11,356 nt of DNA from an uncultured Candidatus Melainabacteria bacterium. GTDB lineage: Bacteria > Cyanobacteriota > Vampirovibrionia > Gastranaerophilales > Gastranaerophilaceae. The stretch is taken from contig CAKVMU010000033.1 in the NCBI GenBank assembly GCA_934773085.1, positions 1-11,356 on the forward strand. Reading direction: 5' to 3'. Of this stretch, positions 1 through 5,544 are shown one piece after another. How positions within the stretch are numbered: the stretch's first letter is position 1; each line of letters starts with the position of its first letter. Position numbers and translations under genes: made by a program. Under the pieces are notes generated by a model. It did not search any database. It was not told where the DNA came from and saw only the letters and a program-made list of their open reading frames with translations.

Positions 1-1120
1 CATGAATAAGCGCAGATGCTTCTTTGGAAACAATATGAGCACCTACAATGATTCCGTTTTGGACTATCAACTTTATAAAACCGTCCGTCGAATCATCACA
101 CCAAGATTTTCCAAGCGCTGTGATTGGCAGAGTTACAGAGTTGCAATCCTCACCGCAATCCTGCTCCCTCAAACCTACCCAAGCAATCTCAGGTTCACCG
201 TAGATTACAGCCGGTATCAAGTTTTTGTTATACTCAACTCCGCAAGCTAATCGCTTTGCTTGGTGAATCGCATAATGCGCAAGCTGAATTTCTCCACAAG
301 AATCACCAATAACAGTTTCGACTCCGTCAAAAGGATTGACCGGAACCCGACCAACCGCAGACAAGATAAAATCAGGTTCTAACGCTACACCGGAACGAAG
401 TGTTACAACATCATTATCAATCACTTCTACACAATCATTTAAATAAAACTTTATTTTTCTTTGTTTGAATATTCTCTCAACACGTTTTGAAACATCTATA
501 TCCGCAAGCGGTATCAAATGTTCAGCCATTTCAACAATGGTTACTTCCACTCCAAAATTAGAAAATATTCTCGCCCACTCAATGCCAATAGCACCTGAGC
601 CTACTATTAGAACAGATTTTGGAAGGTTTTCAATCTTCAAAACATCATCTGAGCTTAATATAAACTTTCCGTCAAAAGCTAAGCCCTTTACTTCTCGAGG
701 TTTTGAGCCTGCTGCAACAACAATTTTTTCAACTTTATACTCTTCTTCTCCTGCTACAATAGTATTTTTATCCAAAACATCAGCTTTTGCATAAACAACT
801 TTTGCACCGGAATTTTTAACCGCCAACTCTAATGATTTTCTAATTTTATCAACAGTTTTATCTCTTTTTTCCAAAACTTTTGCGAAGTCAAAGGATTTGA
901 TATCAACTTCCAGTCCTATTTCTCCGGATTTTTGAGTAATTTCTCTGTATAATTCTGAAGAATGCAACATAGATTTAGTCGGTATACATCCACGATTGAG
1001 GCAAGTACCGCCCAATTTATCCATCTCAAATATAACAACACTTTTCCCTGCTCGGGCTAACATCATGCCCGCCGTATAACCAGCCGGACCTCCACCAATT
1101 ATTCCGTATTCAAACTCCAT
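1..1120 (-). CDS. lpdA: Dihydrolipoamide dehydrogenase-like FAD disulfide oxidoreductase (3' end outside window)
   Basis: This is a class I pyridine-nucleotide disulfide oxidoreductase, most like the E3 component (Lpd) that reoxidises dihydrolipoamide with NAD+. The 373 residues seen start with the FAD-binding GGGPAG at 9-14. The redox-active disulfide motif GGTCLNRGCIPTK has Cys40 and Cys45. Then come the AAGS motif at 136-139, the NAD-binding GSGAIGIE at 174-181 and the second FAD contact, GD at 272-273, followed by LAH. The C-terminal dimerisation domain is cut by the window edge, so the catalytic His-Glu pair is not visible. The start ATG has a GGGGAG ribosome site at 1126-1131, five bases upstream. 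The stretch from the GR at 257-258 to the GD motif is about 25 residues shorter than in E. coli Lpd, so this is a compact version. Other flavoprotein disulfide reductases remain possible, but EPEIAWVGL at 309-317 is typical of Lpd. It is the third gene after two membrane-protein genes on the same strand. Confidence 0.88.
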   Translation of the reverse strand, partial: MEFEYGIIGGGPAGYTAGMMLARAGKSVVIFEMDKLGGTCLNRGCIPTKSMLHSSELYREITQKSGEIGLEVDIKSFDFAKVLEKRDKTVDKIRKSLELAVKNSGAKVVYAKADVLDKNTIVAGEEEYKVEKIVVAAGSKPREVKGLAFDGKFILSSDDVLKIENLPKSVLIVGSGAIGIEWARIFSNFGVEVTIVEMAEHLIPLADIDVSKRVERIFKQRKIKFYLNDCVEVIDNDVVTLRSGVALEPDFILSAVGRVPVNPFDGVETVIGDSCGEIQLAHYAIHQAKRLACGVEYNKNLIPAVIYGEPEIAWVGLREQDCGEDCNSVTLPITALGKSWCDDSTDGFIKLIVQNGIIVGAHIVSKEASALIH

Positions 1121-1146
1121 AAAAACTCCCCTTTTTAATTCCCTCT

Positions 1147-1175
1147 ATTTTAGCTTAATTTTAGGTTTTAAGCAA
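1147..1175 (-). promoter_or_regulatory. Candidate promoter for the lpd-like gene
   Basis: On the minus strand TTGCTT (1170-1175) and TAAAAT (1147-1152) are separated by exactly 17 bases, about 27 bases before the start codon at 1120. The -35 is weak and the -10 is good. A GCTTAA/TTAAGC inverted repeat (1153-1158 and 1168-1173) overlaps it. It could give the flavoprotein gene expression independent of the upstream pair. Base composition here is very AT-rich, so a chance match is possible. Confidence 0.35.
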
Positions 1176-1766
1176 TCAGATACGCATACCCATAGATTTG
1201 AAAGTCGGTTGTTGAGTTACAGGTTTCTTCGCATCAGCGCTCTTATTGTACATTTTTTGCATGCCAGAAGCCATATTATTTCTTATAAGCGGAGTTACTA
1301 TGTTTGAAGAAAGAATTCCGGCTCCGACTGTTGCCAACGTTGTACCGAAGTTTTTGCAAGAATAATACTCATTTGCAGGAAAATCTTTGTTTTTCTTCAA
1401 AACCTCATCTAAATCAAAATCCAGTTTCCCAATTTTTTTTGAATACAATTCTTTATTTGCATTCAAATAATTCCTAACTTTTTGCGGAGCAAATTTCCCT
1501 GTAGAAAACAATTTTGCAACTGTTTTTTTAGTCACTTGAGTTATCAAAAAGAATGATGCAATATTAACAGCCGCATCCGCAATTTCTTGAGGAACCAAAA
1601 AGCTTTTCTTATCATTCGATATTTTCGGGTTTATCAATACTGCTCCGACTTGAGCAAGAGAAGACAATGACCATCCTGCGACACCGGTCCAAATAAGCAT
1701 TTTTGCAGCATCTTTTCTAAAGTTTTTGTATACCCAATTTAACACTGATTGGAAAGGATTAGCCAT
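1176..1766 (-). CDS. Unknown membrane-associated protein, second of a tandem pair
   Basis: I do not recognise a named family. The 196-residue product has three hydrophobic stretches, around residues 21-47, 61-86 and 139-160. The first and third are rich in Gly, Ala and Ser, and Lys-rich linkers separate the three. The C-terminus ends with PTFKSMGMRI after a Lys/Gln-rich tail. I chose ATG 1766 over the in-frame ATG 1793 because an ideal AAAGGAGG ribosome site (1773-1780) sits six bases before it. That start overlaps the stop of the upstream gene by eight bases (ATGGCTAA), which suggests coupled translation. Its layout resembles its upstream neighbour: an (I/L)I-x-(N/Q)P-x-I motif, a DK pair, a hydrophobic helix, then a KN(Y/F)-x-T-x-L-x-T motif (here from 138). 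The two are probably distant paralogues. There is no signal peptide and no catalytic motif. It is probably lineage-specific. Confidence 0.75.
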   Translation of the reverse strand: MANPFQSVLNWVYKNFRKDAAKMLIWTGVAGWSLSSLAQVGAVLINPKISNDKKSFLVPQEIADAAVNIASFFLITQVTKKTVAKLFSTGKFAPQKVRNYLNANKELYSKKIGKLDFDLDEVLKKNKDFPANEYYSCKNFGTTLATVGAGILSSNIVTPLIRNNMASGMQKMYNKSADAKKPVTQQPTFKSMGMRI

Positions 1767-2367
1767 TCTTTGCCTCCTTTCCGCATTTTGCATTTAATTT
1801 GTTTGTTAAAAACACTGTTAAAGGTGCATCTAATACAAAGTTTGTAACACACATTGCCAAGATTGCAGCTCCTGTAGACAAAGCTGTTCTGTAATTCTTC
1901 AAAAGTTTAGGATTAGCAGTCGCCTCACTTATATATTTTTTAGGAATCAAAGACTTGCTAAACTTTGACTTACCTTCAAGATTTGTCATCTTTGAAACTA
2001 AGTTATAACAAGAACCACGCACCAAAATTCCTACGCATGTACCTGCAATAATCTTAGCAATCGTCCTGTTTCTGGATACAGTTCTTGTTTCTTTATCCAC
2101 TCGGTGGTTATAATAGTCAATCGTCGGTTGAGTAATAATTGCTGTCGCACCCATTATCAACCTGTTTTCCGCCGGACGGGACATTATTTCGTCTACTTTC
2201 TTCCAATTTTCGACTCTCTTTGCACCATCTTTAAAGGTAGATTGAGGTATCGCATCAATTATTGATTGTTTAATGCGATTTTTAAAATTCTTCCAGCCAC
2301 CATTTTTGCCGGAGGCACTTGGTGAACCATTCATTGATATATTATTATAATTCGGCTGTATGTACAT
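1759..2367 (-). CDS. Unknown membrane-associated protein, first of a tandem pair
   Basis: No family is recognised. The 202-residue product starts with a polar, Asn/Ser/Gly-rich segment (residues 1-25), then a basic amphipathic stretch (26-70). Hydrophobic helices follow around 70-82, 103-123 and 165-188, and the tail is Lys-rich. The motif RPAENRLIMGATAIITQP at 64-81 and a DK pair at 91-92 line up with IINP-like and DK motifs in the downstream gene. KNYRTALSTGAA at 157-168 matches KNFGTTLATVGA there. I prefer ATG 2367: the alternative ATG at 2382 has no ribosome site and would lie at or before the probable transcript start of one candidate promoter. ATG 2367 follows GGTAGAAG, a weak site. It is the first gene of a leftward operon with the second membrane protein and the Lpd-like flavoprotein. 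Membrane location is inferred from composition only. Confidence 0.7.
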   Translation of the reverse strand: MYIQPNYNNISMNGSPSASGKNGGWKNFKNRIKQSIIDAIPQSTFKDGAKRVENWKKVDEIMSRPAENRLIMGATAIITQPTIDYYNHRVDKETRTVSRNRTIAKIIAGTCVGILVRGSCYNLVSKMTNLEGKSKFSKSLIPKKYISEATANPKLLKNYRTALSTGAAILAMCVTNFVLDAPLTVFLTNKLNAKCGKEAKNG

Positions 2368-2416
2368 AACACTTCTACCCATTTAGTATAAAACACTACA
2401 TGGTTTAAAATTTACT

Positions 2417-2448
2417 TTTATATACCTTTTGTTACAAAAGATTTACAA
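2417..2448 (-). promoter_or_regulatory. Candidate promoter with dyad operator for the membrane-protein pair
   Basis: On the minus strand a TTGTAA -35 (2443-2448) is followed by TATATA (2419-2424, spacer 18) or the better TATAAA (2417-2422, spacer 20). The spacer contains a perfect dyad, CTTTTG-TAA-CAAAAG (2426-2440). A symmetric site between -35 and -10 with an over-long spacer is the arrangement used by MerR-type regulators, but other repressors would fit too. A second possible -10, TATACT (2385-2390), lies closer to the gene without a good -35. Confidence 0.35.
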
Positions 2449-2463
2449 TTAAGCAAAAGAAAA

Positions 2464-2490
2464 AGCTATGAACGAATATCGTGCATAGCT
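2464..2490 (-). terminator. Imperfect hairpin followed by a T-rich tract on the minus strand
   Basis: AGCTATG (2464-2470) pairs with CATAGCT (2484-2490). After one A-G mismatch, ACGA pairs with TCGT around an ATA loop. Read leftward, the stem is followed by TTTTCTTTT, as in an intrinsic terminator, though the stem is not GC-rich. It lies upstream of the leftward promoter, so it could stop antisense transcripts from the VKOR region. It could instead be a protein-binding palindrome. Confidence 0.35.
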
Positions 2491-2665
2491 GTTGATTAGG
2501 GATATGTGTATCGTCGTTTTTTAAGGAGTATAGATATATATTAGCAGTATATTTTTTAAATAAAATCATTAGAATGTATGATTTTCGTAACAAATCTTAA
2601 CATTTTGTGAATTTAATACTTTCGGACTACATCCTTGTATTGAAGCCTTGTCGGTATTTTTATTA

Positions 2666-2693
2666 TTGAAACAATATTGTTATATATTATAAT
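2666..2693 (+). promoter_or_regulatory. Sigma70-type promoter of the VKOR operon
   Basis: TTGAAA (2666-2671) and a perfect TATAAT (2688-2693) are separated by 16 bases. Transcription would start near 2700, giving a leader of about 20 bases with the ribosome site AGGGAG (2707-2712) in front of the ATG at 2722. Confidence 0.65.
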
Positions 2694-2721
2694 TGGACTA
2701 TAGACTAGGGAGTTAACACTT

Positions 2722-3909
2722 ATGAAAATGGATAAAAAAACATTATGGATACAGGTTCTCGCACTTATCGGACTTGCTCTGTCTGTTAAGTTAGCAATGA
2801 TATATTACGTTGCAAACTATGATAAGTATGCACTCTCAAGCTTTTGCTCAATCAATGACTTTGTAGATTGTGATGGAGCTGCAAAATCTACTGTTTCACA
2901 ATTTTTAGGAATCCCGCTTGCTTATTGGGGAATATTTTTCTATATAACAGTATTATTTCTTACGTTTGTTAACAAACTCAAGAACATTAAATTGTTAAAG
3001 TTTCTCGAAGTATTTAAAGAACCGAAAGCCTATATTGCAACTCTTGGTTCCATTGCTTTTATTTGTTCAATGATATTGGCTTGCTTAAGTATATTCAAGA
3101 TTCACAAATTATGCATTTTGTGTTTTGTTACATATATTATTGATTTAATAATAGCCGTAACCGCAGCTGACGGATTATTCAAAAACATTGTTAAGAGTTT
3201 TAAGACGACCTTTTGGGATTTTATAGATGGCGCAAAGAAGTATACAAAAACTTTTATTATATTAGTGATTGCATCAGCTTCATTCCTTTGTTACAGCGGA
3301 ATCACGCTCAACTTTGTTCCACACATCAAACAAAGAAATGCAATTCTTAAATACCGAAAAATAAAATTTAATCCGTACAGAATTAAAGGTAATGTATTGG
3401 GCAATCCAAACGGAGATGTTGTTATAGAACTGTATTCAGATTATGTATGTCCGCTGTGTTACATCCAAAATATTATGTTACACCAAGCTGCAAAAGAATT
3501 TGCTAACATAAAAATCGTTCACCATAATTACCCTTTCGACAGAGAGTGTAATCCTTATATCGGACAAACAATGCACCCAGACGCTTGCTTCATGTCCAAA
3601 GGTGCTATTGCCGCAAAAAAACAGGGTAATTATTGGGAAATGAGTTCTTTGCTTTATGAAAACCAACCCAAAAAATTGGAAGACTTGCTAAAGCTTTCTG
3701 ACAAATTGGAATTCAATCAAGAACAGTTTATTAGGGATTTTGAGTCTGAAGAAACCTCTAAAGAACTCTCAAATGAATTGACACAAGCTTCTGAGTTGGA
3801 TATTGATGCCACACCTACAATGTTCATCAACGGTGAGAAAATCGTCGGTGTTCGACCATATTACGAGCTAAAGGATAAATTAATTGAACATGGCGCAAAA
3901 CTCAAATAA
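2722..3909 (+). CDS. VKOR domain fused to a DsbA-like thioredoxin domain
   Basis: This is a single-chain disulfide-forming system. The VKOR half passes electrons from thiols to quinone in the membrane, and the fused thioredoxin-fold half oxidises exported proteins. Residues 7-150 form the four-helix VKOR domain: helices near 8-31, 64-84, 105-125 and 129-149, loop cysteines Cys42 and Cys50, a Ser at 57, and the quinone-side CILC (Cys131, Cys134). A fifth helix (about 177-198) leads to a soluble domain. That domain has the CPLC active site (Cys243, Cys246), an extra Cys276/Cys289 pair, and the cis-Pro motif ATPTMFING at 363-371. The C-terminal half looks like the DsbA/Thioredoxin_4 group. Fusions of this order are known from cyanobacteria and relatives. 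The start ATG has AGGGAG nine bases upstream; ATG 2728 is an alternative. It heads the operon, and its last 26 bases overlap queH. Confidence 0.93.
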   Translation: MKMDKKTLWIQVLALIGLALSVKLAMIYYVANYDKYALSSFCSINDFVDCDGAAKSTVSQFLGIPLAYWGIFFYITVLFLTFVNKLKNIKLLKFLEVFKEPKAYIATLGSIAFICSMILACLSIFKIHKLCILCFVTYIIDLIIAVTAADGLFKNIVKSFKTTFWDFIDGAKKYTKTFIILVIASASFLCYSGITLNFVPHIKQRNAILKYRKIKFNPYRIKGNVLGNPNGDVVIELYSDYVCPLCYIQNIMLHQAAKEFANIKIVHHNYPFDRECNPYIGQTMHPDACFMSKGAIAAKKQGNYWEMSSLLYENQPKKLEDLLKLSDKLEFNQEQFIRDFESEETSKELSNELTQASELDIDATPTMFINGEKIVGVRPYYELKDKLIEHGAKLK

Positions 3910-4441
3910 AATATTACTGCATGCCTGTTGTGGTATTTGCTCAGGATATCCGATTTCTTATCTTATTGAGAACGGATATACTCCTGTTGTGTATTTTTGC
4001 AACCCCAATCTTGATACAAAAGAAGAGTTTGAAAAAAGGTTGGATGCACAGAAAAAAATTTGTGAACACTTTGATACGGAATTGATTGTTGAAGAATATA
4101 ACCACGATGAGTATCTAAAACAAGTTTCCGGCTTGGAAAATGAGCCGGAAAGAGGTAAGCGTTGCGATGTTTGCATAAAACTACGTCTTGAAAAAGCGGC
4201 ACAAAAAGCGGCAGAATTGGGTATAGAAAACTTCACGACTTCCCTAGTAATTAGTCCGCACAAAAATTTTGAAAAAATTTCAACACTTGGCAAATCTTTA
4301 TCAGATGGTTACTTGGCTTTTAATTTTAGAAAACAGGACGGATTCTTAAAAACAAACAATATATCAAAAGAACTGGGAATATACAGACAAAATTATTGTG
4401 GCTGTGAATTTGCAAAACCCAAAATAAAAGAAGCTATTTAA
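3884..4441 (+). CDS. queH: Epoxyqueuosine reductase QueH
   Basis: QueH (old name DUF208) reduces epoxyqueuosine to queuosine in tRNA, the last step of queuosine synthesis, and is the iron-sulfur alternative to QueG. All hallmark cysteines are present: HACCGIC (Cys15, Cys16, Cys19), RCDVC (Cys94, Cys97) and QNYCGCEF (Cys172, Cys174). The conserved TTSLVISPHKN (118-128) and FNFRKQDG (146-153) are also there. At 185 residues the length is normal. The start is either TTG 3884 or ATG 3890. AAGGAT at 3871-3876 lies seven bases before TTG but thirteen before ATG, so I keep TTG, with moderate certainty. The reading frame begins inside the end of the VKOR gene, which points to translational coupling. 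No other queuosine gene is in the window, so whether the cell makes or salvages the precursor cannot be told. Confidence 0.95.
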   Translation: MNMAQNSNKILLHACCGICSGYPISYLIENGYTPVVYFCNPNLDTKEEFEKRLDAQKKICEHFDTELIVEEYNHDEYLKQVSGLENEPERGKRCDVCIKLRLEKAAQKAAELGIENFTTSLVISPHKNFEKISTLGKSLSDGYLAFNFRKQDGFLKTNNISKELGIYRQNYCGCEFAKPKIKEAI

Positions 4442-4499
4442 TGTGTGCATTTCACCATAATTTATGATATGATGTTGTCTGTGAAAGAGGAGCTGAACT

Positions 4500-5348
4500 A
4501 TGGGTTACAAAATAATATCAAAGAAAGAGCTATGTCCTAATCAATATGAAATGGTTGTTGAAGCTCCTTATGTTGTGAGAAATGCTAAAGCCGGACAATT
4601 CATAATTTTTAGAGCAGAGGAAAACGGAGAAAGAGTTCCGTTAACCATTGCTGACGTTGATAAAAAAACCGGAGCATTAACAATTGTATTTATGGCTGTT
4701 GGTTATTCAACAAAGAAACTTGCGGAACTTAATGCCGGTGATGAACTTGTTGATATTGTCGGACCATTGGGACAACCAACTCACATAAAAAAATACGGAA
4801 CTGTGGTATGCCTTGCCGGTGGCTACGGTGCCGCACCTTGCTATTTAATTGCGAAAGCTTTTAAAGATGCCGGAAACAAAGTTTATATGATTATGGGTGC
4901 TCGTACAAAGGAACTCATTTTCTGGGAAGAAAAAATGAAACATGCCTGTGACGAATTATTCATAACAACAGACGATGGTTCTCTCGGAGAAAAAGGGTTT
5001 GTAACACAAGTTCTTGAAAGAATTATGAGCAACGAAAAGGTTGATTATGCAATAGCGGTTGGTCCTATGCCAATGATGAGAGCAGTTGCAAACCTTACAA
5101 AAGATAAAGGCATTTATACCGAAGCTAGTATGAATCCGATAATGGTTGACGGAACCGGAATGTGCGGAGCGTGCCGTGTAACAGTCGGCGGCGAAACAAA
5201 ATTTGCTTGTGTTGACGGTCCGGATTTTGATGCTCACCTTATTGATTTTGATGAAGTTATTAACAGATGCAAAATCTATAAGGATGAAGAACACAAGCGT
5301 GATGAAAATTGTAATTTATTAAAAATGGCTAATAAAAAGGAGATATAG
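4500..5348 (+). CDS. NfnA/SudB-like FAD and [2Fe-2S] electron-transfer protein
   Basis: It belongs to the PyrK/NfnA/SudB family, the flavin- and [2Fe-2S]-bearing small subunits that pass electrons between NAD(P)H and a partner. The FAD motif RVPLTI is at 45-50, and the nucleotide-binding AGGYGAAP at 106-113. The [2Fe-2S] motif is DGTGMCGACRV with Cys222, Cys225 and Cys237; Asp217 may be the fourth ligand, as in NfnA. The extended C-terminus after the cluster (PDFDAHLIDFDE, 241-252) and the 282-residue length favour NfnA/SudB (ferredoxin-NADP+ reductase type) over PyrK. The ribosome site GAGGAG (4487-4492) is seven bases from the ATG. NfnA is normally followed by its large NfnB/GltD-like partner, but here a 63-residue four-cysteine protein follows after three bases. 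The partner must be elsewhere or different. Confidence 0.85.
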   Translation: MGYKIISKKELCPNQYEMVVEAPYVVRNAKAGQFIIFRAEENGERVPLTIADVDKKTGALTIVFMAVGYSTKKLAELNAGDELVDIVGPLGQPTHIKKYGTVVCLAGGYGAAPCYLIAKAFKDAGNKVYMIMGARTKELIFWEEKMKHACDELFITTDDGSLGEKGFVTQVLERIMSNEKVDYAIAVGPMPMMRAVANLTKDKGIYTEASMNPIMVDGTGMCGACRVTVGGETKFACVDGPDFDAHLIDFDEVINRCKIYKDEEHKRDENCNLLKMANKKEI

Positions 5349-5351
5349 ATA

Positions 5352-5543
5352 ATGGCACCTCAAGAAAAAACAATACCTTTATGTCCACTAATGAGTGTTG
5401 GCTCACAGGTTGAGATTGTTTGTATGCAGGAAAATTGTGCATGGTATCTTAAGAACTACAAAATTTGTTCTGTATATATGATGGCTCACAATTCTATGTT
5501 AGATGTACAAGCAAAACAAAGAGCAGCGAAGGCAAATAATTAA
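5352..5543 (+). CDS. Small four-cysteine protein of unknown function
   Basis: A 63-residue soluble protein with four cysteines in the pattern CPLM-(x9)-CMQENCAWY-(x7)-CSVY (Cys11, Cys24, Cys29, Cys39), then a polar, Ala/Lys-rich tail. The spacing suggests one small metal site, zinc or iron-sulfur. Short proteins with a CPLM...CAWY-type pattern are, from memory, scattered among anaerobes without an assigned role, so I give none. It is a real gene: AAGGAG (5337-5342) lies nine bases before the ATG, the gap to the NfnA-like gene is three bases, and the gap to purA is one base. The tight packing suggests co-translation with both neighbours. The metal site could serve the NfnA-like flavoprotein, but that is inference from position only. 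Confidence 0.8.
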   Translation: MAPQEKTIPLCPLMSVGSQVEIVCMQENCAWYLKNYKICSVYMMAHNSMLDVQAKQRAAKANN

Positions 5544-5544
5544 T

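Larger units (their letters stand above)
2368..2721. other. Divergent intergenic regulatory region
   Basis: This 354-base gap separates the leftward membrane-protein operon from the rightward VKOR operon. It is very AT-rich and has no convincing ORF; the longest start-initiated frames inside are only a few codons. It holds a strong rightward promoter near its right end, a leftward promoter candidate with a dyad in its spacer, and a 27-base hairpin at 2464-2490. The middle (about 2491-2660) shows nothing I can assign, apart from an orphan AAGGAG at 2523-2528 with no start codon behind it. Confidence 0.6.

Noticed and set aside
2..794. Several plus-strand open frames
   Set aside because: They lie antisense to the continuous Lpd-like reading frame, which carries all family motifs; their translations show no family features.
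1..1120. Lpd-like gene as a pseudogene because of missing segments
   Set aside because: The reading frame is unbroken and the motifs are intact; the gaps look like trimmed loops and strands rather than decay.
1767..1793. Upstream ATG of the second membrane protein
   Set aside because: The ATG at 1766 has an ideal AAAGGAGG six bases before it, which itself lies within the longer frame.
2468..2488. Six-codon frame in the divergent region as a leader peptide
   Set aside because: It has no ribosome site and sits inside the hairpin; nothing suggests attenuation on that strand.
3958..4293. Minus-strand open frames over queH, and similar ones over the NfnA-like and proS genes
   Set aside because: They are shadows of strongly supported genes, without ribosome sites or recognisable products.
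5503..5544. Upstream in-frame start for purA
   Set aside because: It lies inside the small cysteine gene and adds 14 residues before the conserved PurA N-terminus; ATG 5545 fits the family.
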